A DNA stretch of 64,000 nucleotides from NCBI GenBank assembly GCA_030684405.1, contig JAUXYA010000024.1, positions 18,657 to 82,656 of the forward strand. Reading direction: 5' to 3'. The stretch is from Burkholderiales bacterium (GTDB lineage Bacteria; Pseudomonadota; Gammaproteobacteria; Burkholderiales; SG8-41). This document shows, in pieces, positions 31,079 to 41,000 of the stretch; the stretch's first letter is position 1, and the number at the start of each line of letters is the position of its first letter. The notes beneath the pieces were generated by a model. That model searched no databases. It saw nothing but the letters and a program-made list of their open reading frames with translations, and was not told the origin of the DNA. The position numbers and the translations under genes were made by a program.

Positions 31079-31822
31079 TTATCCCGCGCGCTGGTTGCGG
31101 ATGATCACGCCGGTGACGAACAGCATGAAGCCGATCACCGAAGCGAAAAACGCCACATCGCGCGTATCGAGCACGCCACGCTGGAAGCCCTCGAAGTGCG
31201 TCATCACCGAGAACGCAGCGACGATGTCGACCACCACCGGGCTGGCGAAGCGCGACAGCAGGTCGGTGACCGGCGTGTAGCCGGCGAGGATCAGAAACAG
31301 GCAGATCATCACCGACAGGATGAAGCTGATGACCTGGTTGCGGGTCATCGCCGAGGTCATGCAGCTCACCGCGAGGTACGAACCCGCGAGCATCAGGCTG
31401 CCGACATAACCGGCGAAGATCACGCCGTTGTCAGGCGCGCCGAAATAGTTGACGGTGATCACAACCGGGAAGGTCAGCGCCAGCGCCAGCGCGAGGAACA
31501 GCCAGGAAGCGAGGAACTTGCCGACAATCGCCTGCCAATTAGTCACCGGCATGGTGAGCAGCAGTTCCATCGTGCCCAGCCGCCGCTCCTCCGACCACAG
31601 CCGCATGCCAGCCGCGGGTACCAGGAACAGGTACAGCCAGGGGTGCCAGGTGAAGAAGGACACCAGCGAAGCCTCGCCGCGCTCGAAAAAATTGCCTATG
31701 GTAAAAGTGAAAAAGCCCGTAAGCAGCAGGAAGATGACCAGGAACACGTAGGCGATCGGCGAAGTGAAATAGCCCGCCAGTTCGCGTTTCATGATGGTGC
31801 GGATATTGGCCCAGGAGTTCAT
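31079..31822 (-). CDS. ABC-2-type permease (GldF-like)
   Basis: A 247-residue ABC-2 permease with six predicted helices. N-terminal TIMKRELAGYFTSPIAYVF and the SEERRLGTMELLLTMPVT segment are characteristic of GldF/NosY-like permeases. Its start overlaps the ATPase stop by four bases (ATGA), and its stop is five bases before the GldG-like gene. It forms the membrane channel with the ATPase. Confidence 0.92.
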   Translation of the reverse strand: MNSWANIRTIMKRELAGYFTSPIAYVFLVIFLLLTGFFTFTIGNFFERGEASLVSFFTWHPWLYLFLVPAAGMRLWSEERRLGTMELLLTMPVTNWQAIVGKFLASWLFLALALALTFPVVITVNYFGAPDNGVIFAGYVGSLMLAGSYLAVSCMTSAMTRNQVISFILSVMICLFLILAGYTPVTDLLSRFASPVVVDIVAAFSVMTHFEGFQRGVLDTRDVAFFASVIGFMLFVTGVIIRNQRAG

Positions 31823-32559
31823 GCGTGCGCCTCGTGCTTGACAGTGTCGGGCAGCGTGATCGCGCGAAACACCTCGTCGAGTTTGCCTTCGGGCGAACGC
31901 GCCTTCAATTCCGCCGGTGTGCCACTGGCGACTATGCGGCCGCGATCGATGATGATCACGCGCGAGCAGGCCGCTTCGACCTCCTCGAGAATGTGGGTCG
32001 AGAAGATCACGACCTTGGTTTCGCCGAGGCGTTTGATCAGCCCGCGCACCTCGTGCTTCTGGTTGGGATCGAGGCCGTCGGTTGGCTCGTCAAGAATCAG
32101 CACGTCGGGATCATGGATCAGCGACTGCGCGAGGCAGGTGCGGTGCTTGTAGCCTTTCGACAGTGTGTCGATCGACTGGTAGAGCACGCTCTCGAGGAAA
32201 CACAGTTCCACAGCCCTGTGCACGGCGCGCTTGCGCGCGTCGCCCTGCAGGCCGCGCAACTCGGCGCAGAAATTGAGGAAACCGTGCACGGTCATGTCGG
32301 CGTAGCCGGGCGCATTTTCCGGTAGATAGCCGATCAGGCGTTTCGCGGCGATCGGATCTTCGACCATGTCATGGCCGCCAACTGTAATCCGGCCCGAAGT
32401 GGGCGGATAATAGCCGGTGATCATGCGCATCGTGGTTGATTTGCCAGCGCCATTGGGGCCCAGGAACCCCAGCACTTCGCCGCGCTCGACGCTGAATGAC
32501 ACATCATTCACCGCCAGTTTCGGGCCGAAGGCCTTTACCAGGTGTTCGACGTTGATCAA
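31819..32559 (-). CDS. ABC transporter ATP-binding protein (GldA-like)
   Basis: A 246-residue ATPase. Walker A GPNGAGKST (about 36-44), signature LSKGYKHRT in place of LSGGQ, Walker B VLILDEPTDGLD, and the switch His in IFSTHILEE are visible. LSKGY is typical of the GldA/multidrug-type ATPases. It is the first gene of the four-gene operon. A perfect TATAAT on the minus strand lies about 150 bases upstream. Confidence 0.94.
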   Translation of the reverse strand: MINVEHLVKAFGPKLAVNDVSFSVERGEVLGFLGPNGAGKSTTMRMITGYYPPTSGRITVGGHDMVEDPIAAKRLIGYLPENAPGYADMTVHGFLNFCAELRGLQGDARKRAVHRAVELCFLESVLYQSIDTLSKGYKHRTCLAQSLIHDPDVLILDEPTDGLDPNQKHEVRGLIKRLGETKVVIFSTHILEEVEAACSRVIIIDRGRIVASGTPAELKARSPEGKLDEVFRAITLPDTVKHEAHA

Positions 32560-32672
32560 TGCCTCTCTCCATTCCCGTGCGCGTCCATCCCGCGGCAGCG
32601 CGTTTTTTGTGGCCTGTTAGATGGTGCGGACACGAAAAAATTCAAATTTTCGAACCGCAAAACTTCACCCCT

Positions 32673-32712
32673 CACCCGATACCGGGTGATCAAACATAAC
32701 CCATTGATTATA
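32673..32712 (-). promoter_or_regulatory. Leader hairpin and possible -10 upstream of the ABC operon
   Basis: A perfect -10 hexamer TATAAT (minus strand, 32712-32707) is followed downstream by the inverted repeat CACCCG-GTAT-CGGGTG (32688-32673). No convincing -35 was found. The hairpin could be part of the mRNA leader or the end of the tRNA transcript. Confidence 0.35.
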
Positions 32713-32766
32713 TTGGATTATTTTAATTTTCCGCCAGTTGTCGCAGTTCCTATGCACCGGCGGCGG

Positions 32767-32842
32767 TGGTGCCGACAGTCTGAATCGAACAGACGACCTA
32801 CCGCTTACAAGGCGGTTGCTCTACCAACTGAGCTATGCCGGC
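32767..32842 (-). tRNA. tRNA-Thr (anticodon UGU)
   Basis: The minus strand folds into a full cloverleaf of 76 bases with encoded CCA. The acceptor stem is GCCGGCA/TGTCGGC with one G-U pair, the D loop is AGCTCAGTTGGTAGAGC, the anticodon arm is ACCGC-CTTGTAA-GCGGT (anticodon TGT), and the T arm holds TTCGATTC. Discriminator A. A perfect TATAAT lies 11 bases upstream. Confidence 0.97.
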
Positions 32843-32852
32843 GCGAGGCGGG

Positions 32853-32889
32853 ATTATAACGCCTCGATGCCGGGCGGGCCCCCTATAAT
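32853..32889. promoter_or_regulatory. Back-to-back -10 boxes between tRNA-Thr and the oxidoreductase
   Basis: TATAAT on the minus strand (32858-32853) is rightly placed for tRNA-Thr. TATAAT on the plus strand (32884-32889) is 33 bases before the oxidoreductase ATG. The -35 regions are GC-rich and not recognisable. Confidence 0.5.
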
Positions 32890-32921
32890 TGCCCGCTGTT
32901 TAACCAACGGACACACTCTGC

Positions 32922-33785
32922 ATGACTCCCGTCGGAATCATCGGCTGCGGCCTGATGGGCAGCGCCTGCGGGGCGCGCCTTAAGGCGGCCGGCATCGCCA
33001 TCACCGGATACGACATCGATTCCTTGAAAGCAGCGGCGCTGGGCGGCAAGCCCGCAACCGCGCTCGCCGACATCGCCCGGCACTGCGACACTGCAGTGCT
33101 CGCCGTATTCGACACCGCGCAGGTGGAAGATACGATCGACGCCCTGCTGACGGCTCGGCCGGCGGATGCCTCGCCGCTGACCGTGGTCTGCGTCAGCACC
33201 TGCGATCCGGATCGCATCGCGGCACTGGCCGCGCGGCTGCCGGCCGATCGCCTGCGTTTCATAGAAATGCCGGTCTCCGGCACCAGCGAGCAGACGGCCT
33301 GCGGCGACGCGCTGGGCCTCGTCGGCGGCGATCCGGTGGCCGCCGATGCGGTGAAGGAGGTGCTCGACGCCATCTGCCCGCGCCGCCACCACCTTGGCGC
33401 CGCCGGCAACGGCGGCCGCGCCAAGCTGGCGATCAACCTCATTCTCGGCGTCAACCGCGCCGCGCTGGCGGAAGGCCTGGTGTTTGCCGAACGCATGGGC
33501 CTCGACCCCGCGACCTTCCTCGGAGTCGCGAAGGATTCCGCCGCCTATTCGCAGATCATGGACGTCAAGGGCAAAAAAATGGTCGACGGCGATTTCACCC
33601 CGCACGGCAAGATCGCGCAGACGCTGAAGGACTTCCGTCTGATGCTGGAGCAGGCAGGCAAGCTGCGGCAGGGCCTGCCGCTGGCTTCGACCTACGCCGA
33701 CATCGTCGACGGCTGCATGAAAGCCGGCGAAGCCGAGCTGGACAATGCTGCGGTGATCCACGAAATCCGCCGCCGGCGGCGTTGA
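32922..33785 (+). CDS. NAD(P)-dependent oxidoreductase, 6-phosphogluconate dehydrogenase-like
   Basis: Beta-hydroxyacid dehydrogenase family protein, 287 residues. Rossmann motif VGIIGCGLMGSA is at the N-terminus, the substrate region reads EMPVSGTSEQTACGDAL, and the catalytic lysine is in NGGRAKLAINLI (K-x3-N). It is distinct from the enzyme at 3421, with only motif-level similarity. It stands alone between the tRNA and the convergent kinase gene, with no clear SD. Substrate unknown. Confidence 0.87.
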   Translation: MTPVGIIGCGLMGSACGARLKAAGIAITGYDIDSLKAAALGGKPATALADIARHCDTAVLAVFDTAQVEDTIDALLTARPADASPLTVVCVSTCDPDRIAALAARLPADRLRFIEMPVSGTSEQTACGDALGLVGGDPVAADAVKEVLDAICPRRHHLGAAGNGGRAKLAINLILGVNRAALAEGLVFAERMGLDPATFLGVAKDSAAYSQIMDVKGKKMVDGDFTPHGKIAQTLKDFRLMLEQAGKLRQGLPLASTYADIVDGCMKAGEAELDNAAVIHEIRRRRR

Positions 33786-33800
33786 TCCGGCAGCCCTGGT

Positions 33801-36800
33801 TCAGCCTCCGGGACGCCTGCCGCGCCTGAGCTTGATGCCCGGCAGCACGGTTTCCAGGACCCCCAGCATCACGGGTTTTTCGACGAAACGCAAAAACCCC
33901 GCTGCCAGTATCCGTTCGACCTGCTCAGGAAGTGCACCGGCGCTCATGGCCATGACCGGAATCCGCGCAAACAGCGGGTTCAGCCGCAGGTTAGCCAGCA
34001 CATCAAAACCACTCATCCCCGGCAGATTGATATCCAGCAGCACCAGGCTGGGCACCAGCCCCTGCCGCACCAGTTCCAGCGCCTGCTCACCGGTGCCAGC
34101 CGTCACCAGTCGATACCGCGTACCACTTAATACCGCCTCCATCAGTGCGCAACTGGCCTCGTCATCATCCACATAGAGCACCACGCCAGCATGCTCCGGC
34201 GCGCCGCCTCCCCGCATGGGCGGCATTGACGCCGTATCCCCGCCTGCCCGGCGCAGCCGCACATGGAAGACACTGCCGGTGCCGACGGTACTTTCGGCAC
34301 GGACTTCCCCGCCCATCAGTGCCAATAGCCTGCCGGCAATGGCCAGGCCCAGGCCGGAATTCTGTTGCAGCGCAGTCATGCGGTCCGCATTGCCCGGCGG
34401 ATCGAACAGATAAGGGATATCGGCCGCCGCAATGCCGATGCCGGAATCCCTGACGCTGCAAACCAGTGATTCATCATCCGCCTCAAAGGAAATATCCAGC
34501 CGCCCGCCACTTTTGTTGAATTTCACTGCATTCGACAGCAGGATAAGCAATATCTCCCTGAGCCGGACGGGATCGGCATGGACACGCGCCGAAGTGGAAC
34601 AGGGACTGAAATGTACCGTCACATTGGCCGCCCGGGCTGCCGGCAGGATCGCGCTCATGCATTCCTCCGCCAGCGCACCGGCGTCGACGATGCCCATCTG
34701 CAGTTCGAGCCGGCCGGCTTCAATCCTGCCCAGCTCCAGCAAGCCGTTGATCAAATGCAGCAGCTGCCTGCCGCTTTCAAGGATCTGCTGCACGCTGTCA
34801 CGCTGCTCCGTGGTCAGCGTGGCCTGATCCAGTTCCAGTAACTGGCCGAAACCGAGTATCCCGTTGAGCGGAGTACGCAACTCGTGACTCATACGCGAAA
34901 GAAATTCGGATTTGGCACGGTTGGCCGCTTCGGCCTCATCCCGTGCCGCAAGCACCGCTTCCTCCGCCAGCTTGCGTTCGGTAATGTCCTGCACCGTTCC
35001 GGTCATGCTCGATGGCAAACCTTGCGCATCGGTCTCGACCTGCGCCTCTTCATGCACCCAGCGGATCTCGTCGTCGGGCAGGACGATGCGATGATCGACG
35101 CTGTACACCACCCCGGTCTGAAAGGCGTCGCGTTGAACACGCTGGATCAACTCACGGTCGTCCGGATGAACTATCTCGAAAAATAAGGTCTGGCTCGGCA
35201 CAAACGACTTCGGATCGCGGCCAAACATCCGGTAAACCTCTTCCGACCAGACCAGCTCACCGGTCTGCACATTCACCGTCCAGTAGCCCATGCGGGCAAT
35301 TGCCTGAGCGCGGCTTAGCTGCCGCTCACGCTCTGAGAGCGCGGCCGTGCGTTCCGCAACCCGCTGCCCCAACTCCTTGTTTGCCTGCTCCAGTGCCGCC
35401 TCGTACTGCTTGATCGGCGTGATGTCCTGGAAAATCGAAGCGACCGCAATAATTTCGCCGGCATCGTTGCGAACCAGGGAAATGCACGTCAGCACGTCCA
35501 GCACGCGGCCATCCTTGTGCATGCGCTGGGTGGGATAAGGCTTCACGGTTTCCCCGTTCAACAGCCTTCGGGTGACATCCTTGAAGACGGGAATCTTGCC
35601 CGGCACTCCGTTGAACGAAATGGGTCTGCCGATCGCCTCGGCGGGAGTGAACCCGAACATCCGCTCGGCGCCAGGATTCCATGAGGTGATAAACCCGTCG
35701 AGATCACGCATGACAATCGCGTCATAGGAATTCTCGGCAATGGCGGCCAGTTGCGCCCGCACAGTCTCGGCTTGCTTGCGCTCGGAAATATCCGTGGCAA
35801 CACCGAGAAATCCGGCAGTGTCCCCAAAACCGTCGCGAAGTGCGGTCACCACCAAGGTGACGATCCGTCTTGATCCGTCCTTGCGCAGGTAAGTCCACTC
35901 GCGTGGCCGGAAATCCCCGCGGCGCGCCGGCTCCAGGAACACATCCATGCCCTCCACCGGTCGGCCGTAATCCCGGGACAGCACCTCCGCCCTCGACGCC
36001 ACTTCAGCAGGCAGATGGAACACCAGCGGCGTGCACCGGCCAACCATTTCCTCAGACGCATGACCGAGCATGCGCTCCGCGCCCTTGTTGAACAGCACCA
36101 CCACACCGTCCTTGTCGCAGGCAATGATGGCCACCTCCGTGGCGGCATCGATCACCGCCTGCAACCGGGCACGCGACTCGCGCAGGGCGTTCTCGGCCTG
36201 CTGCTGCTCCGTCACATCCTGACCGATCGCCAGCACCTCGACGGGATTGCCGATAACATCGGTGACAACCTGGCTGCGCCACTCGATTTGACGCTCTGCT
36301 CCGCCGCGAGTAAGCAGAGTATTGACGTGGCCCTGCACTGGCTCGCCATAGATCGTTTGCACCAACAGCGTGCGTATCGCCCCCCTGTCCCGCGCCGGCA
36401 GAAACATCTGGAACCAGTCCTTGCCCTTGACCTCATCCAGCCGGTAACCGCTGAGTTGCTCGAAGTACGGATTGACATGCCGTATGAAACCGCGAATGTC
36501 GAGCACCAGCACGATCACCGGCGCGGCCTTGATCAGTCCTGCGGTAAAGTCGCGCTCCTGCCGTACCTCATGCTCCACCCGCTTCTGCGCGGTCACGTCG
36601 ATGAACGACGCCATCAGGCACAGCGACTCCTCCTCGGAACTCCTGGGAACCAGGCGCGTAGTCACCTGCAGGTCCGCCAGCGAACCATCCCTGAGGCGGG
36701 CGCGCAATTCGCCGCGCCAGCCCCCCGGGCTGCGCAAAGTGTCCATCATCGACTGCGCGTCTCCCGGCAATTCCCAGAACTCCAACGCAGGGCGTCCTAC

Positions 36801-38036
36801 CGCGGCTTCGCGCTGCGGCAACCGCCACAGTTCCAGAAAAGCCCGGTTCACATAAAGCAGTCGGTCATCCGGTCCGACAATCGCCATCGCAACCGGCACG
36901 GACTCGATGGCAGCCTCCTTGATGAGGAGGTTTTCGTTCGCCGTGACCAGGTCGGTGGCATCGGTGACATGGCCCTCGAGAAAAAGCAGCTCACCCCCGG
37001 CGTCGTGGATCCCCCGCCCGCGCTCATGCACCCAGCGCAAAGTCCCGTCGCGGGTATGGATGCGGTAGGTGAGCACGAAATCGCTGTGCCGGGTCAGTGC
37101 CTCCTGCACGCCTGTCCAAACCCGATCGGCATCCCCGGGATGGATCAGCCCGCCCCAGGTCTGCTGGTGGCGCAGAAACTCATCTCGCGGATAACCGCAG
37201 AGTTCCTCGACGCCAGCGGTCATGTCGAGCACTGTCCACTCACGATCATTGCTGCAACGATAGACAAATCCATTCAGGGTGTTGAGCACCCGCCGCAGGT
37301 GGTCGCTGCTGATGACGTTTAACTGGCGAGTCATTATCGCGAATGCAAGAGCGATGACAAGCGCGCACAACGCCCGCACCAGTTCGACCGGAACACCGAC
37401 CAGGGCAAGGAACTCCGCGCCGGTCGGCAGCCATGCCGGCAGTCCGGCAGCGCCAGCGGTCACAAACAGTGTCAAAAATCCATAGCCCATAAAACCCAGG
37501 GCGAGAACGCTCAGCCAGAACAAGGCAGCTTCGTTGACAGGGTTGGCCAATTGCCTGCGCTTGATCCCCAGCAGCGCCAGCCCGGTCAGCAGGCTGGCCG
37601 GCATTCCGACAAAATAGCGCGTGCCGGCCGCCAGTCCGGACAGGGGATCCGCCGCCCACCACGCCATCACCGCCACAGCGCCGCAGGCCAGCCCGTGCAC
37701 CCATGCCGCGCCCAGCGCGGCGCCCTGCAGACTCACGTGGAGCCGGCGCCCGAACTCCAGCAATGGCAAATAGGAAATCAACAACAGCACATGGCCCAGC
37801 AGTGCCAGCGACGCAAGCGGTTGATCCAGCAGATATCCTTGCAGCAGTTGCGACAATCCGTGCAGGAGGCCGAACGCCGCCAGCAGCCACAGGGATGGCC
37901 TGTTGAGTTGCGGCAACACATCGCTTCGAGGCAGCATCAAAACAACCACTGCCAGCAGCAGAAAGGCCGCGCCGTAAACCTGGTAGACCAGGCCGGGATT
38001 CACCTCAGTCCAGCCAGCCATTCCTGAGCTCCGCAT
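33801..38036 (-). CDS. Hybrid histidine kinase: 7TM sensor, six PAS, HisKA, HATPase, receiver
   Basis: A 1411-residue membrane hybrid kinase. Residues about 15-240 hold seven helices, an integral-membrane sensory domain of a type I cannot name. Six PAS domains follow (about 255-375, 385-500, 505-625, 630-760, 765-880 and 910-1030). HisKA has the phospho-His in RMSHELRTPLNG, and the ATPase domain has the N box LSNAVKFN and G boxes DSGIGI and GLGLAIAG. The C-terminal receiver keeps the acidic YVDDDE patch, phospho-Asp in LLDINLPG, Ser in MSAGA and Lys in VEKPV. ATG 38036 lacks a clear SD; ATG 38021 is an alternative. It lies 39 bases after the LOV kinase stop, likely one operon. No output gene is adjacent. 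Confidence 0.92.
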   Translation of the reverse strand: MRSSGMAGWTEVNPGLVYQVYGAAFLLLAVVVLMLPRSDVLPQLNRPSLWLLAAFGLLHGLSQLLQGYLLDQPLASLALLGHVLLLISYLPLLEFGRRLHVSLQGAALGAAWVHGLACGAVAVMAWWAADPLSGLAAGTRYFVGMPASLLTGLALLGIKRRQLANPVNEAALFWLSVLALGFMGYGFLTLFVTAGAAGLPAWLPTGAEFLALVGVPVELVRALCALVIALAFAIMTRQLNVISSDHLRRVLNTLNGFVYRCSNDREWTVLDMTAGVEELCGYPRDEFLRHQQTWGGLIHPGDADRVWTGVQEALTRHSDFVLTYRIHTRDGTLRWVHERGRGIHDAGGELLFLEGHVTDATDLVTANENLLIKEAAIESVPVAMAIVGPDDRLLYVNRAFLELWRLPQREAAVGRPALEFWELPGDAQSMMDTLRSPGGWRGELRARLRDGSLADLQVTTRLVPRSSEEESLCLMASFIDVTAQKRVEHEVRQERDFTAGLIKAAPVIVLVLDIRGFIRHVNPYFEQLSGYRLDEVKGKDWFQMFLPARDRGAIRTLLVQTIYGEPVQGHVNTLLTRGGAERQIEWRSQVVTDVIGNPVEVLAIGQDVTEQQQAENALRESRARLQAVIDAATEVAIIACDKDGVVVLFNKGAERMLGHASEEMVGRCTPLVFHLPAEVASRAEVLSRDYGRPVEGMDVFLEPARRGDFRPREWTYLRKDGSRRIVTLVVTALRDGFGDTAGFLGVATDISERKQAETVRAQLAAIAENSYDAIVMRDLDGFITSWNPGAERMFGFTPAEAIGRPISFNGVPGKIPVFKDVTRRLLNGETVKPYPTQRMHKDGRVLDVLTCISLVRNDAGEIIAVASIFQDITPIKQYEAALEQANKELGQRVAERTAALSERERQLSRAQAIARMGYWTVNVQTGELVWSEEVYRMFGRDPKSFVPSQTLFFEIVHPDDRELIQRVQRDAFQTGVVYSVDHRIVLPDDEIRWVHEEAQVETDAQGLPSSMTGTVQDITERKLAEEAVLAARDEAEAANRAKSEFLSRMSHELRTPLNGILGFGQLLELDQATLTTEQRDSVQQILESGRQLLHLINGLLELGRIEAGRLELQMGIVDAGALAEECMSAILPAARAANVTVHFSPCSTSARVHADPVRLREILLILLSNAVKFNKSGGRLDISFEADDESLVCSVRDSGIGIAAADIPYLFDPPGNADRMTALQQNSGLGLAIAGRLLALMGGEVRAESTVGTGSVFHVRLRRAGGDTASMPPMRGGGAPEHAGVVLYVDDDEASCALMEAVLSGTRYRLVTAGTGEQALELVRQGLVPSLVLLDINLPGMSGFDVLANLRLNPLFARIPVMAMSAGALPEQVERILAAGFLRFVEKPVMLGVLETVLPGIKLRRGRRPGG

Positions 38037-38075
38037 TGCGGTTCAAATGTCTGTCCTTTCAACCCGATACCCCGT

Positions 38076-41000
38076 TCAGGGCGATGCCCCGGAGCGACCT
38101 GCCGTTTTGAGATACCGATCGATCACCCGATAAAACGCTGCCACATCCAGGGGTTTGGTCAGGTACTCGGCAAATCCGGCGGCTCTCCCCTTTGTGATGT
38201 CCTGCGGCATGGCATTTGCACTGATTGCAATCACCGGGGTTTCCGCGCAGTCCTCCGATGCCCGCAGCAGATTCAGCACCTGAAAACCGCTGATGCCCGG
38301 CAGACTGATGTCGAGCAGGATCAGATCCGGACGATGCTGTTGCGCCAGGTCAATGCCGAGTTGCGGCGTGTTCGCCAGGAACAGGCCAATGTCAGAACGG
38401 CGGGCCAGTAGCTGCTCCACCAGTTTCAGGTTGGCGCGATTGTCTTCGATGTATAGGACGACATGCTGCCCCCCCGTTGCTCTGTCCCGCACCGGCCGGA
38501 TCCCGGAATGCGGCGGCACTGCAGCATACGGCAGCCGCTCAGCCGGCAATTCCACCCAGAACGTGCTGCCTTCCCCGGCCCGGCTTTCCACCCCTGTCTG
38601 CCCGCCCATCAGTTCGGCCAGTCGCCGGGTAATGGCGAGGCCGACGCCTGCACCCTCAACGGTGCTGGACTTGCCGACGAGCCGCCTGAAAGGCTGGAAC
38701 AGTTCAGTCAGACGGTGTTCGTCTATGCCCATACCCGTATCACGCACCATCAATCGCAGGCGGTCACCGCCGGGGTCTTCGGCAAAGACCTGCAACATGC
38801 CCTGCTCGCGATTGTATTTCACGGCATTGGAAAGCAGGTTCAACAGGATTTGTTTGAGCCGCATGCGATCCGCGCGTACCGCCTTGCCCGCCAGATTGGC
38901 GCTGGATACGGTAATCCCCCGCTGTGCGGCCAAGGGCGAGATCATCTGCAGGCAATCGGCGACCAGCTCTTCGCAATCCACCACCTCGAACGAGAACTCG
39001 ATATTGCCGGACTCGATGCGCGACAAATCAAGCACTTCGTTGATCAGTTCGAGCAAATGGCGGCCGCCTTTGGTGATCTCCCGCACCCACTTCCGTTGCC
39101 GCTCGTCCAGGGCGTCGTCGACGTCCAGCAATTGCGCGAAGCCGAGGACGGCATTCATCGGCGTGCGCAGTTCATGGCTCATCCTGGACAGGAACTCCGA
39201 CTTCGCCCGGCTCGCCTGCTCCGCCTCTTCCTTGGCCAGAACCAGGGCCTCCTCGGCCTTGATTTGCCAGGTCACATCCTGAGCAGTACCGGACATCCGG
39301 ACAGCCCGCCCGGCATCATCAAGTCTCACTGTGCCCAGACCTCGAATGTAATGATTGCTGCCATCCGGCCATACGACTCGATGGACGCACTCATAATCTC
39401 GGCCACCACCTAGTGCCCGCTGAAGGGTCTCTTCCACGCGAACCACATCCTCGGGGTGAATTCCTTGCCGGAAGAGGGCATAGCTGGGCGTGGTGGACTG
39501 CGGCGCCAGTCCCCACAGGCGAAAATGCTCATCGGACCACAGCAATTCCCCGGAAACGGGATCCCAATCATAACTGCCCAGATGCGCCACCTCCTGCGCC
39601 TCGTGCAGCTGCCGCTGCCGTTCGGCCAGCGCGAGTTCCGTTCGCTTGCGCTGGTCGATGTCCTGCACCACCCCCAGCATGCGCTGGGGCTCGCCATCAG
39701 AACCGCGAACCACGTCGCCGGATTCCAGCAACCAGCGCACCTCGCCGTTCGGCCAGATGCAGCGGTGTTCGATATGGTATTTTTCGCCGCGCTTGATACA
39801 GGCATCGACGGCATCGACGACTTTCTGCCGATCCCCTGGGTGAATGGCATTGAGGAAGTTTTCATACTTCGTTTCAAGCTCGCCTTCCGGATAACCAAAC
39901 AATGGGGCTATGCGTTCGGACCAGAAAAGCTCGCCGGTCTGAATGTTCCAGTCCCAGGTGCCGATGTTGGCGTAATTTTGGCTATTGCGCAGGCGAATCT
40001 CACTGTCCTGCAGGGCTTGCCTTGATATGAGACTCTCGGAGACGTCTTCACTGACGCCGATAAAATGGGTCAGACGGCCGCTGGTATCACGCAAGGGCAC
40101 AAGGCGCAGATGATTCCAGAACAATTCGCCGTTTTTGCGGCAATTGCGGATTACCGCCTCCACCGGTTGCTCTTTGGCGATGCCCCTGCGGATGGTCTCC
40201 ATGGCCTCCTCGTCGCGCACGTCGCCCTGGAGGAACCGGCAGTTGCGGCCGATCACTTCGGCACGCGTATAGCCGGTGATGCGCTCGAAAGCCGCATTGA
40301 CATAGATCAGTGGCAGCAGCGGATCCCGGGCATTGGCAATCGCGATGCCGCTGGCTGCCGCTTCCAGCGCGCGTTCGCGCAAATGCAGCAAATCGATGTT
40401 GGCCTGCAAGGTCCGTGCTGCACGCTCACGCTGGATTGCAAGGTAGAAGAAGTTGCCCAGGATCAGGAGCAAACCGGCTTTATCTGCCTTCCAGATGCGT
40501 CTGGATTGCACTGCGTCATACCCCAGAAAACCCTTGGTGATGCCATTGCTCCTCAGCGGCACCGCAATCAGGGACTGGATTTGCTGGCCCTCGAATAGTG
40601 CCTTCTCCACAGCAGCCTCCGGCGGAAGGGCAGCCACATCAATGATGACAAAGGGCTTTTGCCGAATCTGTTCGAGCCCCCAGGGTAACGCGGACGACGG
40701 CATATCCTGGACCTTGTGCATCTGCGGCTCGATGCCGGGCGCGCACCATTCATGCGTGTTGCTGAGCAAGTCGCCATCCTCCGAATACAGGAACAGATAG
40801 GCGCGATCGGCGCCGAGCAACTCGCCGCTCGCCCGTAACGACCGGTTGACGGCGGCATCCATGTCCTCTTCAGGTACAGCCAGAAAATCGGCTGCCACAT
40901 CAGTGATCATCTGCTGCAGCATGCTGTGATAGCGCAGCCTTGATTCGACAGCCTTGATGTGGGTGACATCGGTGCGTATCGACACATACCGATAGGGCAC

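Noticed and set aside
32620..32766. Riboswitch or attenuator leader of the ABC operon
   Set aside because: Only one short hairpin is seen; no conserved riboswitch core could be recognised.
36015..37322. Plus-strand frame inside the 7TM hybrid kinase
   Set aside because: Antisense to PAS domains; composition is that of a shadow frame.
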